A DNA stretch of 64,000 bases from Leptolyngbya sp. Cla-17 (GTDB lineage Bacteria > Cyanobacteriota > Cyanobacteriia > Leptolyngbyales > Leptolyngbyaceae). Below are positions 35,721 to 45,461 of this stretch, piece after piece; position 1 is the stretch's first letter; every line of letters begins with the position of its first letter. The stretch is taken from positions 2,829,080-2,893,079 of the forward strand of contig NZ_JAEVYN010000002.1 in the NCBI RefSeq assembly GCF_016807185.1, read 5' to 3'. Both the position numbers and the translations under genes were made by a program. The notes beneath the pieces are model-generated. The model did no database searches. It had not been told where the DNA came from and saw nothing but the letters and a program-made list of their open reading frames with translations.

Positions 35721-36998
35721 ATGAAGTCGCAAACTCTTCTTGAGGTACCATCAGGGGATTTGAAAGTACTTAGCTTATCTCATGCTCAGACGGCAGATAA
35801 TAATGATTTTACCGAGTCAGATAAATTAGAGTTATCTTGTTCTATTTGGCTCTCTCTGGTGCTTCCAACTTACAATGAGTCCAGCAATATCAAGGATGTT
35901 GTCCAGTTATTGACTTCTTTACTTGATAAGGCTGAGCTAGTGAATAACTACGAATTGATTATTGTAGATGACAATAGTCCAGACCAGACCTGGGAAGTAG
36001 CACAAGCTTTGATAGATGACTATCCCCATGTACGGGTAATGCGCCGTCAAGGCGAACGAGGGCTATCATCGGCTGTAATTCGAGGATGGCAGGCAGCAAA
36101 GGGAAATTTACTAGGTGTCATTGATGCCGATTTGCAGCATCCCCCAGAGGTGCTATTAAACCTTCTAGATGCAATTGAGCAAGGAGCGGATCTTGCAGTT
36201 GCCAGTCGCCATATAGAAGGTGGAGGTGTAAGTGAATGGAGTATTGCCAGACGGTTTCTGTCACGTGGTGCCCAGCTTTTAGGTCTGATTGTATTACCCA
36301 AAGTAGTGGGTCGTATTTCAGATCCAATGAGCGGTTATTTTCTGGTACGTCGTCAGGCAATTGCTGGACCAACACTAAACCCAGTGGGATACAAAATTTT
36401 GATTGAAGTGTTGGGTCGGGGGAACATTGAACACATAGCTGAAGTTGGCTATGTTTTTCAGGAGCGACAAGCAGGGGAAAGCAAGGTTTCCTGGGAGCAA
36501 TATGTAGAGTACATTCTGCACCTTTTGAAATTGCGCTCACGAGGACGTATCGGACATCTAAGAGGGTATTTGAGATTTCCGATGGATCGGTTTATCCGAT
36601 TTGGATTAGTAGGATTAAGTGGCGTTTTTGTAGACATGACGATGTTTTACTTGCTGAGTGACCCAACAACATTGGCTTTGGGTCTTACTCGGAGCAAAAT
36701 AATTGCTGCTGAGATAGCAATTATCAATAACTTTTTTTGGAATGACTTTTGGACATTTCGTGATGTATCCAGTCATCAAAAAGGAAACTATCAACGACTA
36801 AAACGGTTTATCAAATTCAACATTATTTGCCTAATGGGGTTGATTTTGAATGTCCTCATATTGAACTTTTTCTTCAATGTCTTGGGTATCAATCGGTACG
36901 CAGCCAACTTAATAGCGATCGCGATCGTCACCTTATGGAACTTCTGGATCAACTTGAAATTGAGCTGGCGAGTAACTGAGGTGAAATCAAAGTATTAG
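35721..36998 (+). CDS. polyprenyl-phosphate glycosyltransferase (GT2) fused to GtrA
   Basis: 425 residues. The GT2 domain has LVLPTYNESSNIKDVVQLL, YELIIVDDNSPDQTW, LLGVIDADLQHPPEVL (DxD) and a YVFQERQAGESKVSW loop, all as in dolichol/polyprenol-phosphate mannose or glucose synthases. From about residue 290 a four-helix GtrA domain follows (RFIRFGLVGLSGVFVDMTMF, NNFFWNDFWTFRD). The fusion charges a lipid carrier on the inner leaflet and may help move it across the membrane. The polyprenyl-P-sugar would serve GT-C enzymes such as the one encoded at 38363. The stop codon lies at the edge of the ISAzo13 element, but the reading frame is unchanged. Confidence 0.92.
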   Translation: MKSQTLLEVPSGDLKVLSLSHAQTADNNDFTESDKLELSCSIWLSLVLPTYNESSNIKDVVQLLTSLLDKAELVNNYELIIVDDNSPDQTWEVAQALIDDYPHVRVMRRQGERGLSSAVIRGWQAAKGNLLGVIDADLQHPPEVLLNLLDAIEQGADLAVASRHIEGGGVSEWSIARRFLSRGAQLLGLIVLPKVVGRISDPMSGYFLVRRQAIAGPTLNPVGYKILIEVLGRGNIEHIAEVGYVFQERQAGESKVSWEQYVEYILHLLKLRSRGRIGHLRGYLRFPMDRFIRFGLVGLSGVFVDMTMFYLLSDPTTLALGLTRSKIIAAEIAIINNFFWNDFWTFRDVSSHQKGNYQRLKRFIKFNIICLMGLILNVLILNFFFNVLGINRYAANLIAIAIVTLWNFWINLKLSWRVTEVKSKY

Positions 36999-38306
36999 AG
37001 ACTTCCAATAAAAGATTAATCCATTAATGCTGATAAACTAGCCTGTGTCTGTCTCGTCATAGCCCTTATTGCAATGATTGAACTCAAGGACGCACTCAAA
37101 GCGCTCTATATCAAAACGGCTCAAAAGCTCAAAGGCACCGACCGCCGCCAATTTATGGCAGAAGTGGTCAAAGGACTTGGCATCGGTGGACAGAGCCAAG
37201 CTGAACAACAACTGGGCTGGAATCGTGGCACAATTCGCAAAGGGATGAGGGAGTTGACCACTGGACAAGCAATGGTGGATGGATACAGTCGTAGTGGACG
37301 CAAGCGGGTAGAAACCCGGCTACCGCACCTACTTGAAGATATCCAAGCAATCGTGGATGCTCAGAGCCAAATTGACCCCAGTTTCAAGTCCAGCCGCTTA
37401 TACACTCGACTGAGCGCGGCTCAAGTGCGCCAGCAACTGATTCTTCAGAAGGGCTACCCAGACGAAGCGTTGCCGAGTGAAGAGACTATCCGCCAACGCT
37501 TGAACGAATTGGGATACCATCTCAGACGAGTCGCTCAGATTAAGCCCAAAAAGCGCATCGCTCAGACAGAAGCCATCTTTGAGCATCTGCATCAGGTGAA
37601 TCAGCAAGCCGATGCTGAGCCTCATGTATTGCGCTTGTCAATGGATGCCAAAGTCGCGCTCAAGGTTGGAGAGTTTGACCGAGGCGGCAAAACGCGAGTC
37701 CCGACTGTGGCCTTAGACCATGATTTTGGCGAAGTACAGAGCCTAACGCCCTACGGAATTTTCTTGCCTGAGCACAATGAGCTATCGTTATTTTTCGTCT
37801 ACTCGACACTTACGGCAGATTGTATTGTGGACTTGCTAGAACAATGGTGGCAGCGGGAAAAGGAGCGCTTTAGCTACATCCAAACCCTAGTGCTCAATCA
37901 AGATAATGGGCCAGAGAATCACTCTCGTCGCACGCAATTTATGAGGCGGATTATTGAGTTTGCTGACAAGCACAAATTGACGGTTCAACTGGCCTATTAT
38001 CCGCCTTACCACAGCAAGTACAACCCGGTAGAGCGCAGTTTTGGCTGGCTAGAACAGCATTGGAATGGTAGTTTACTCGATTGTGTCGAGACAGTCGTGC
38101 GCTTTGCCGAGACGCTGAGTTTCAAGGGCAACCATTCAGCTGTTAGTTTGGTGAAACAGGTTTATGAGACTGGAGTCAAATTGTCTAAGCAGGCTATGGC
38201 AGAGACTGAGCAGCAAATTCAGCGACTACCAAGCTTGCCAAAGTGGTTTGTCGAGATTCGGGGCAAGTCGCCCTAGCTATTGGACTAATCTTTTCTTGGA
38301 GTTCTC
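36998..38306 (+). mobile_element. ISAzo13-family element
   Basis: About 1.31 kb with similar inverted ends (left GAGACTTCCAATAAAAGATT, right inverted GAGAACTCCAAGAAAAGATT). A possible 3-bp duplication TTA lies at 36995-36997 and 38307-38309. It sits exactly after the GT2-GtrA gene. Confidence 0.78.
37074..38276 (+). CDS. ISAzo13-family transposase
   Basis: 400 residues: GGQSQAEQQLGWNRGTIRKG helix-turn-helix, a SGRKRVE linker, VLRLSMDAKVALKVGEF with the first Asp, TLVLNQDNGPENHSRRTQFM with the second, and YYPPYHSKYNPVERSFGWLE with the catalytic Glu. This is the Rhodopirellula-type DDE domain of ISAzo13. Intact. Confidence 0.9.
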   Translation: MIELKDALKALYIKTAQKLKGTDRRQFMAEVVKGLGIGGQSQAEQQLGWNRGTIRKGMRELTTGQAMVDGYSRSGRKRVETRLPHLLEDIQAIVDAQSQIDPSFKSSRLYTRLSAAQVRQQLILQKGYPDEALPSEETIRQRLNELGYHLRRVAQIKPKKRIAQTEAIFEHLHQVNQQADAEPHVLRLSMDAKVALKVGEFDRGGKTRVPTVALDHDFGEVQSLTPYGIFLPEHNELSLFFVYSTLTADCIVDLLEQWWQREKERFSYIQTLVLNQDNGPENHSRRTQFMRRIIEFADKHKLTVQLAYYPPYHSKYNPVERSFGWLEQHWNGSLLDCVETVVRFAETLSFKGNHSAVSLVKQVYETGVKLSKQAMAETEQQIQRLPSLPKWFVEIRGKSP

Positions 38307-38362
38307 TTAGGACAATTTTAGCTTCTCGTCTGTTCAAACTTTAATGTTGAAGATTACTTCTA

Positions 38363-40636
38363 ATGAACATATCACTTCTGCAACACCTTTGGCAGTTCAT
38401 CCTATTTCTTGTTATCCTCCTCGGTCCTGTCCCTACATGTCTCTGGCTAGTTTCAATTGCTCAGAGTGAGAAACATCAGTCAAGTTTAGCTCACGATATA
38501 CTAACGGGTCTAAATTGCTGGTGCGCTGTGCAGGTCTTTGTTGCTCTTCTTTTAGGAGCCGTTGGTCAACTTTTTCTGGTTTCAGTAGTTGTACTTGAAT
38601 TGGGCATTTTTATATTTGGAACAGCCCTATTTTTGTCGGTTAAGAAGCGCTTAACATTAGCTTCATTCAGAGATACTTTTAAACTTGAAGAGCGACTTAC
38701 TAAAGCTGAGATTCTTATCATTACTTCTATACTTTTAGCTGCAATTATCTTAGTAGTAAAGTTGGCGACTGAAGTAATTATTAATTATGACTCTCTATGG
38801 TACCACCTTCCAACAATGGCAAGGTGGTATCAGGAGGGAAAATTTGTCAGCCTCGATGAATTTTCAAGAACTGGCGAATGGGCTACAGACGCTATTGCGT
38901 ACTACCCTTTTAACTGGGAGATCCTATGCACTCTCTTTGTAATGCCTTTCCGAGAAGACTTTTTGGTCACTTTACCAAACTTAATCTCATGGTTTATTCT
39001 TGGTCTGTCAGTTTATCTTCTCAGTACTAAGGTTGGAGCAGAAAGAATTTACAGTATTGCAGCGGCTGCATTGGTTCTAACAATTCCATTGATTATTCAA
39101 CATGTGAATTCGCTGCATATTGATTTGCCCTTTGCAGCCTTTTTCCTGACAAGTTTATATTTTGCGATCTCCTACAGCCAAAATCGCTCGTTCGTGGACT
39201 TGTCTTCATTCTTTATAGCCATTTTCATGCTGCTTGGAATTAAACTGTCTTCGATTGGTTATGCGGTCTTACCAATCACTATATTTCTATTTTTAGAAAT
39301 TAGAAATACTTTCCTCTACAAAGTATCCTTTAAAGATGTACTAAATCAGTCCAGACTTGCGATTCCTACGATCGTGGTCAGTATTTTAGGGGCATTGTTT
39401 ATAGGATTTTATTGGTATCTAAAGAATTTTATTGAAGCTGGTAATCCTCTGGGCGACATTAAGATCAGTCTTGCTGGTGTTTTACTCTCTCCTGGGTCAA
39501 TGGAGCTTTCTACTCTCCAGCAGACCAGTTTGGCAAATTTATTTCACTTTACGGATCTTTCCCATTGGAAGATTATGGTGCTGCAAGCAATTGTGCGATT
39601 GCAGGTACCTTTCTTGGCATTAGTCTTTCAAGCGCTTCTCCTACCAAAGCTTCTCCTGCCTAAACAGAGATTTACGTATGCCCCATTGTTGTTTAGTCTT
39701 TGTTGCTTCGTTCTAGTCGGTACAGGGTATTTATACTGGAAGACACCATTTACTGGAACAAATCTTTTACCCCCCCTACCACCACAACCAATTAACCAGT
39801 ACATCGGTCAACAAGCAAGATTCGCGATGCCATTCATGGGTATGCTAGGAGTTATTGCCGCTGTGACCGCTAGCAGCCTTCGTACTTCCAGTTATTTGGT
39901 GGCAGCGGTCGTTTTTGTAAGCAGTTTACTTGGAATTGTTAGTAGTACAGTTTTCGATATTATTCGGGTATCGACCGCATTTAGAGGAGGTGTCGGGTGG
40001 GCAAGTGCTATTCTGGATGGTTTTAGGAGCAATCCTACGACTGCCGTTGATCAACTCCTTAAAATTGTTAGTAGTAACCTGATCAATGTGCTGATCTACA
40101 TCTTGATTTACGTTATCGCTTTTGTCCTGCTTGTTTGGGGGGCATCACGATCGCGTGTTAACAGGATACTAGCGGCAAAAGCAAGTCAACTATTTAACAG
40201 ACCAAATCGATTTGCAATTATATCGATACTTCTTGGGCTGTTGGTGATTACCAGTTGGGGAGCGCGGGAAGCAAGAGACATTCACCGCAAAGAGGTTTAC
40301 GGTGGCGTTTATGAATATATCGCAGGTAATCTGAAGCCGACTGAAACGCTGGGATATTTATTGAGCTACCGCAGTTACTTTTTCTACGGGAAGCATTGGG
40401 AGCAAAAAGTTTTGTATGTACCGTCTCGCTCAGAATCGCTGTCTCAATGGGTAGATGATCTCAAACAACAGCAGGTTAGTGGTGTTGCAGTGGGTCCGTT
40501 GGAAGAAAAGATGGGATGGCAACCTCGGGAGGTTCGCTGGTTGGAAAACCCTGCTGGGCATTTTACGCTTGTATTTGGTCAAGACCCTAAGAAAGAACCG
40601 ACAATCTATCGACTTCAAAATGGACAGGGTGGGTAG
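38363..40636 (+). CDS. large polytopic membrane protein, GT-C glycosyltransferase-like
   Basis: 757 residues with about 12-14 hydrophobic helices from the very N-terminus (LWQFILFLVILLGPVPTCLW). Between the first helices, VIINYDSLWYHLPTMARWYQ resembles the acidic, metal-binding periplasmic loop of GT-C transferases (ArnT/PMT type). A soluble C-terminal part of about 100 residues follows REARDIHRKEVYGG. GT-C enzymes take sugars from polyprenyl-phosphate donors, which fits the GT2-GtrA gene upstream. The end (LQNGQGG) abuts the terminus of an IS701-like remnant, so the natural C-terminus may have been altered. An O-antigen ligase-like role is a less likely alternative. Confidence 0.65.
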   Translation: MNISLLQHLWQFILFLVILLGPVPTCLWLVSIAQSEKHQSSLAHDILTGLNCWCAVQVFVALLLGAVGQLFLVSVVVLELGIFIFGTALFLSVKKRLTLASFRDTFKLEERLTKAEILIITSILLAAIILVVKLATEVIINYDSLWYHLPTMARWYQEGKFVSLDEFSRTGEWATDAIAYYPFNWEILCTLFVMPFREDFLVTLPNLISWFILGLSVYLLSTKVGAERIYSIAAAALVLTIPLIIQHVNSLHIDLPFAAFFLTSLYFAISYSQNRSFVDLSSFFIAIFMLLGIKLSSIGYAVLPITIFLFLEIRNTFLYKVSFKDVLNQSRLAIPTIVVSILGALFIGFYWYLKNFIEAGNPLGDIKISLAGVLLSPGSMELSTLQQTSLANLFHFTDLSHWKIMVLQAIVRLQVPFLALVFQALLLPKLLLPKQRFTYAPLLFSLCCFVLVGTGYLYWKTPFTGTNLLPPLPPQPINQYIGQQARFAMPFMGMLGVIAAVTASSLRTSSYLVAAVVFVSSLLGIVSSTVFDIIRVSTAFRGGVGWASAILDGFRSNPTTAVDQLLKIVSSNLINVLIYILIYVIAFVLLVWGASRSRVNRILAAKASQLFNRPNRFAIISILLGLLVITSWGAREARDIHRKEVYGGVYEYIAGNLKPTETLGYLLSYRSYFFYGKHWEQKVLYVPSRSESLSQWVDDLKQQQVSGVAVGPLEEKMGWQPREVRWLENPAGHFTLVFGQDPKKEPTIYRLQNGQGG

Positions 40637-41031
40637 TGTCAGGACTTACGCGGTTGGTGAGAGGGATAACCAGGGAGCAGCCAAGTACGATCGCACCGCC
40701 TCACGAACAATGCTGAGCTTAGACTCATAGCAACTGATGCCCGTATTAAACCAATGCATCTCCAGGCGCAAGAAGGCTCGAATGGCTAAACCAATATGGT
40801 TGCGTTGAGAACGCGAGGAACGCACTTGGGCTTTTTCAACCCCGCAGCACTGCTTTAAGCCGCGATGGTATTCTTCAATCGACCACTCAAACTCAGCCCA
40901 CTGCAACCGTTGTAATTCACTCATTTTCAAGTCGTTAGTTGCCCAGTAGTCAATGTCGCCGTCTGGGGCAACAATCTTGAATACCTGGATGTCAGAAACC
41001 AAACCCAAATATGAGTATCCAGGATAATTAC
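40637..41031 (-). mobile_element. IS701-like element, 3' remnant
   Basis: Begins with TGTCAGGACTTACGCG, a likely IS end, directly after the stop of the GT-C gene. It is cut at 41031/41032 by the 3' end of the group II intron. No other half was found in the window. Confidence 0.6.
40646..41031 (-). pseudogene. IS701/IS4-like transposase, C-terminal fragment
   Basis: About 128 residues entering from the intron border: YLGLVSDIQVFKIVAPDGDI, DYWATNDLKMSELQRLQWAE, IEEYHRGLKQCCGVEKAQVR and RNHIGLAIRAFLRLEMHWF. The Y-H-R-G-L-K block with the preceding Glu corresponds to the last catalytic region of IS701-type DDE transposases. The N-terminal two thirds are missing. The frame is open upstream only because it continues into intron sequence. 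Confidence 0.75.
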
Positions 41032-41154
41032 GGGTCGAGTAGAGAGGGTTCCTCCAATGTTTAGGCTTGCTTTGTATTCCCCGTTGCTCTCCCCTTTCGG
41101 AATACGAGAGTGTCACACGATTTAGCCTTGCATCGTTGGAAACCTCCCCCTCAC

Positions 41155-41189
41155 AGAAGCCTGCCTGCGGTTTTCCCGCACAAGCCTCT
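41155..41189 (-). ncRNA. group II intron domain V, copy A
   Basis: The minus strand reads GAGGCTTGTGCGG, a GAAA loop and a complementary ACCGCAGGCAGGCTTCT, the domain V hairpin consensus. Confidence 0.85.
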
Positions 41190-41210
41190 TCATTGAGCCA
41201 TTCACCTGCT

Positions 41211-42506
41211 CTAATAAAGCGACACTAAGCGACCAGGTCTGGGGAGAGGATGCCACGCCAGATAGCGTAGAAAGCTCTCCCAGCGAAAGCTACGTCGTTG
41301 ACTCCGTCGATTCAGCCATTTGAAGACCAGCTTGTGAACTGCGTCTTCAAAGTGGTAGAGCGCATGACCGTTGTCGGTGACCCCAAAGTAGTTGAAGTGT
41401 CCGCGCAGCTTTTGCCCGATTGCTTGCCATAGCTGAGGCAGCTTATGAGCATTGCGTTTTTGCTGCAACCATTGATTGAGGGTGACTAACGCACGGCGAA
41501 ATCGTTTCTTTGAAGTCTTGCGCTTTAATCGGGCTTTTCCGTTGCGACTCTTGCCCCAGTAATGGGTGAACCCCAGAAAATCAAAGCTGGGGAATTTTCT
41601 CCCGTACTTGAGGGCTAGACCCGCTTGCCGCTTGCCGCAGGGAAGAAGTTGGGTTTTCTCCTCATTGAGGCGCAAGCCGAACTTCTCCAATCGCTTGGGC
41701 AGAACCCGCATGAATCGTCGAGCATCGTCCTCGAACTCAAACAAGGCAATGCTATCGTCCGCATACCGGATCAGAGCGCAGTAGCCTCGGCAGTGCTGGC
41801 GCACAATGGTGGTAAACCACTGATCTAGCACAAAATCCAAGAACACATTTGCAATGACGGGGGAGACTATCGAGCCTTGCGGGCTACCCAATTCATCCTG
41901 TACTACGCCGCCTAGGGTTTGGACTCCGGCTTTGAGCATTCGCGCAATCACCTGTAGGAATCTTCTATCCCGAATCCGCAGGGCTAATACCTTGAGGATT
42001 TCCTGGTGCGGCATGGTGTCGAAGAATTGAGCCAGGTCTAGGTCTGCAATCCACCCAACGGGTTGCCCCATGACCTCCTGATGCAGTTGCCGCAGGGCAT
42101 CATGACATCCTTTATGGGGTCGAAACCCATAGGAGTTACTGAGGAATACCGGTTCGTAAATTGATTCTAAGACCCGACGAGTCATCTCCTGAACGATTTT
42201 GTCTTCAACGCAACTAATTCCCAGAGGGCGCAAGCTGCCATCTTCTTTGGGAATCTCGACTCGTCGTACCGCTTGGGGTCGATACGACATCTGGTTCAGT
42301 TTCCGGTGCAACCCCTGTAGATTTTCCTCCAGGTTCTGTCCGTACTCCGTTTTCGTCACTCCATCGATTCCAGGCGCTTTGTTGTCTAGCGACTGAAAGC
42401 AGGCTCGCAGATTCTCCACACTATAGTGGTGTATCAGGGCACTGAAGACAGTCCCTGGTTCTCTGTGAGCCCGTTCGGCTATCCGCTCGATTCCTGTTGT
42501 CACCAT
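41211..42506 (-). CDS. ltrA: group II intron reverse transcriptase/maturase, copy A
   Basis: 431 residues. RT blocks: DNKAPGIDGVTKTEYGQNLE, RRVEIPKEDGSLRPLGISCV, NSYGFRPHKGCHDAL, IADLDLAQFFDTMPH, SPQGSIVSPVIANVFL, catalytic IRYADDSIALF and FLGFTHYWG. The maturase domain ends with FNYFGVTDNGHALYHF and RSFRWESFLRYL. No HNH nuclease follows, as expected for class C introns, which prime on nascent DNA at replication forks. The gene starts with ATG at 42506 within domain IV. Intact and identical to copy B. Confidence 0.92.
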   Translation of the reverse strand: MVTTGIERIAERAHREPGTVFSALIHHYSVENLRACFQSLDNKAPGIDGVTKTEYGQNLEENLQGLHRKLNQMSYRPQAVRRVEIPKEDGSLRPLGISCVEDKIVQEMTRRVLESIYEPVFLSNSYGFRPHKGCHDALRQLHQEVMGQPVGWIADLDLAQFFDTMPHQEILKVLALRIRDRRFLQVIARMLKAGVQTLGGVVQDELGSPQGSIVSPVIANVFLDFVLDQWFTTIVRQHCRGYCALIRYADDSIALFEFEDDARRFMRVLPKRLEKFGLRLNEEKTQLLPCGKRQAGLALKYGRKFPSFDFLGFTHYWGKSRNGKARLKRKTSKKRFRRALVTLNQWLQQKRNAHKLPQLWQAIGQKLRGHFNYFGVTDNGHALYHFEDAVHKLVFKWLNRRSQRRSFRWESFLRYLAWHPLPRPGRLVSLY

Positions 42507-43001
42507 ACTTCCACCTCTGAGTGTGGTTGATGTTGCCTTCGAGTGTTCGACCCAATGTGTCCCCCTTCGCTCCGTGGGCGTTACCCCACTTCTTCACTAC
42601 TATGGGGACATCCGACTTCCCATGAATCGTTGAGCGTTCTTCCGGTTTGCCGGTTGTGCGGCTCTACCCCCCGATGGAGGAGTTCATGGGACCTCCCGAG
42701 TTCCCGACTCTACCTTGATGACGTGCTACGGTCTCCGACCCCGGTGGACCCTCCAGAACCCTGGCAGTTGGCTCTGTTGGTTTTGCCTTCCACAACACGA
42801 ACTGTGTCGGCATCCACGTGTATGTCTAATTTCGGGGCTCAATCCCTTCACGCTTTCGCATTGCAGCCCATCATCTCCCTGTGTACGCTTCACTGTCCTC
42901 GTTGCCGATGACAGCGCAACACTCGGTACTTGGTGCCTTGCCAAGGCTTCCCTGACCAGGTTCTTCCCCTGGTTGGCAGAGCCGAGCTTCGCTCGGCGCA
43001 C
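42507..43001 (-). ncRNA. group II intron 5' ribozyme region, copy A
   Basis: About 495 bases from the intron 5' end to the maturase start, without a gene. Open frames seen on the opposite strand are artefacts of the GC-rich helices. Confidence 0.65.
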
Positions 43002-43004
43002 TCG

Positions 43005-43850
43005 TCTTCTAGAGTTGTGGATCGCCCTTAGATTTAGATGTCTAAGCCAAATTCATAGCGGTTGATGAATAGACCAATGACAGCATCATGCAACCAAGTG
43101 GACTTGGAAAAGCAAATCGTTTTTCGAGCCAGTCGTTTAATCCGAGTACGTAAGGTGAGATGTTTACGTTCAATGGTTTGAGTATTGGCTTTACCAATGG
43201 TATGCACAGCAGGCTCAAGATGGCGTTCATAGGCTCCCCAACCGTCGGTATAGAACTGGGTGATGCCCAAATGGCGCTAACAAAACTTTGAGTTCTAAGA
43301 AGGCTATGTCTTTGTGATCTGATAATACATAAGCCAGCACCTCACCGGTATTATGGTCAAGAGCATGCCACAGCCAGCGTTGGTGCTTCTTGGATTGAAC
43401 AAAGCTCCACATCTCATCGAGTTCAGCTTCTACGTCCTGCCATTGACACAACCGCACGATGGTTTGAGTGGGTTCAATCTCGGCTAAACGGGCTTCATTA
43501 ATCGCCTTCAGGTGACGCTCTTTTTTTTAAGGCTTCGATCACTGTAGTCGGGCTGATTCTGAGGACTCTTGCTGTGTCACGAATCCCGCTGCCATTGAGT
43601 GCCATATCAACAATTTGCTGTTTGACTTCAGGCAGATAGACCTCGATAGCCATATGCTCGAATGAAGGTGCTACGACGGCACTCCCTATTTCGACATTTG
43701 TAACGTTGTTTGCCTGCCCCAGAACGACCATGCTTAACCACATCATCACTGCCACAGTCGGGGCAAAGAACGGGTTCCAAAACCATATACAAATTGAGGA
43801 AAAACGACCTGCCTGATTCTCCCCCATTTCCACACGTCTAGAACATTACC
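43005..43850 (-). mobile_element. IS1-family element, copy 2
   Basis: About 845 bp. The right end (inverted) reads GGTAATGTTCTAGACGTGTG as in copy 1. The left end is joined at TTCTAGA to the group II intron. It truncates a GT2 gene at 43851. No matching target duplication is found on the far side, so a deletion or recombination followed. Confidence 0.8.
43034..43786 (-). pseudogene. insAB: IS1-family transposase, frameshifted
   Basis: InsA begins at 43786, but its zinc-finger part and its helix-turn-helix part (MALNGSGIRDTARVLRISPT) are in different frames. The InsA-InsB join has eight A (43521-43528). InsB (DEMWSFVQSKKHQRWLWHAL) has an extra G at LAPFG and continues in another frame as ITQFYTDGWGAYERH and ERKHLTLRTRIKRLARKT. 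Two mutations beyond the natural shift make it dead. Confidence 0.82.
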
Positions 43851-44023
43851 GATATATTTAAGAGGATGAAAACACCAACCGATCTCAGGATAGGACTGAA
43901 ATATTTCAACTATCTTTTCAATTTTATTAATGGTGTAAAAATCATCTGAGTCGAGAAAGCAGATGATCTCTCCATGACTCGCAAGAAAACCAGCATTCAA
44001 TGAAGATGCTTGTCCTCCGTTGC

Positions 44024-44033
44024 TCTTAAGAAT
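44024..44033. repeat. ISAs1 copy 3 target duplication (TCTTAAGAAT), left
   Basis: Repeated at 45231-45240 on the other side. Shows that this ISAs1 makes 10-bp duplications. Confidence 0.9.
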
Positions 44034-45230
44034 CAGGGTTATTTCATTCTAGACAGTAGGTGAGCATAGGGTCCAGAGTATGGAAGTCCATTCTCCCCCC
44101 TTTGATCGTGATGAGTACGCTTGCAATCGTAGAAGTATTTTCTCACCTACCCGACCCCCGCCGAGGCGCGGGCAGCCGTCATCAGTATGCCGTCTGTTTA
44201 GCCTTGTTTACCTTAGCGATCAGTGCAGGCTGTGGCGGATTTATCGCGATGGGAGATTGGTTAGAGGAATACCGTGAATCCCTGATTCTCCTGTTTGGGT
44301 CACCGAAACATGGACTACCATCCTATAGTACGATCCGTCGGGTGCTATTAACGCTGGACTATCAATCCTACGGAGCTTGTATCTCAGAGTTCTTCACAAT
44401 AGAACCGAAAGCGGGAGAAACGATCGCTCTTGATGGTAAGGTCTTACGGGGTTCTTACCAGATTGAGACGAACGCGAGTACGACAGAATCTCATCCTGCG
44501 ATTCAATTAGTCACGGCATACGTCGTGGAACGAGGACTGATCCTACCTCCCCAGCCCGTGGATTGCAAAAGTAATGAAATTAAAGCGATTCCGCCGATCT
44601 TAGAGCAACTGGCAAAACGCGGAGTGGTGTTTGCTTTCGACGCTTTGAACACTCAAAAAAAATATCTGCGCAAATCATCGACTCTGAAAACGACTATCTC
44701 GGCGCATTGAAAGGAAACCACGGCAATTTTTACGCTGCAATTACGGCACAATTTCAGTCCGAATCCCATATTAATTGCGTTGAAACGGGGCATGGTCGAG
44801 TCGAACGCCGAAGCGTCAGCTTGTGGAAGACCTGGGATGGGTTGCCCGGAGCAGAAGAATGGTCAGGATTACGAAGCATTATTCGAGTCAAGAGCTATCG
44901 GCACATCCTCAAGGGGCAATATATCTTGATTAAAAAGCCTGAAATCCGTTATTACATCAGTTCGTTAGACGAAACAGTCGAACAGTTTGGGCGACGGATA
45001 CGGGATTACTGGCACGTTGAGAATAAAGTCCATCATGTGCGAGATGTGACTCAAGGCGAAGATGGTTCTAGAATCCGAGTCAGCGCACTACCTGTCCTAT
45101 TTGCCACTGCCCGGAATCTAGCCCTCAACCTCTATCGGGATGCCGGAGAAACTAATATGGCACAGGCAAGGCGGAAAGCAGGTTATGGGCTGAAGTTGTT
45201 GAAGAAGCTATTTAGAATGAAATAACCCTG
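44034..45230 (+). mobile_element. ISAs1-family element, copy 3
   Basis: 1,197 bp, same ends and same length as copy 1. A simple insertion with a perfect 10-bp duplication (TCTTAAGAAT). Confidence 0.93.
44060..45225 (+). CDS. ISAs1-family transposase, copy 3 (two frames)
   Basis: Protein identical to copy 1 in both frames, with the eight-A join at 44655-44662. As a clean insertion with intact ends this is the copy most likely to be active. Confidence 0.88.
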
Positions 45231-45461
45231 TCTTAAGAATAGGAATAACTTTCTCGCCATAATCCTTAATAATTTGAGGTGAACAGTCAGAAGAACCATC
45301 ATCAACAACAATAATTTCAATTGGTTGATAGCTTTGTTCTAATACACTATCAATCGCGTTTGCTAGATACTGCTGGTAATTATAGGAAGAAATAATGACT
45401 GAAACTAAAGGATGATTGGTGGATCTGTTCATATACAAATTCTCTTCATTTACTAAAATTA

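Larger units (their letters stand above)
41032..43001 (-). mobile_element. group II intron, class C-like, copy A
   Basis: Positions 41032-43013 are identical with 59897-61878 (offset 18,865). On the minus strand it starts GTGCGCCGAGC at 43001, has about 495 bases of ribozyme, the maturase gene, domain V at 41155-41189 and an end near 41032. About 1.97 kb with a nuclease-less RT is typical of bacterial class C introns. The 5' exon is the end of an IS1-type element. Confidence 0.85.
43851..45438 (-). pseudogene. glycosyltransferase family 2 gene broken by ISAs1 and IS1
   Basis: The N-terminal part starts at ATG 45438: LVSVIISSYNYQQYLANAID, then IEIIVVDDGSSDCSPQIIKD. ISAs1 copy 3 interrupts after VIPILK. 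Beyond it the frame resumes exactly (SNGGQASSLNAGFLASHGEI, ICFLDSDDFY with the DxD). The gene ends abruptly at FHPLKYI, where IS1 copy 2 begins. It was a GT2 of the DxD/GG-Q-A-x-x-x-N-x-G type. The 3' half is lost, so even ISAs1 excision would not revive it. Confidence 0.88.

Noticed and set aside
38363..40636. Calling the 757-residue membrane protein a Wzx flippase or O-antigen ligase
   Set aside because: The early YDSLWYHLP loop and long soluble tail fit GT-C transferases better, and no Wzx-like helix pattern is apparent.
42543..43065. Plus-strand open frames over the intron 5' region (also 61408-61951)
   Set aside because: They are the reverse of GC-rich ribozyme helices, overlap each other in several frames and recur only because the intron is duplicated.
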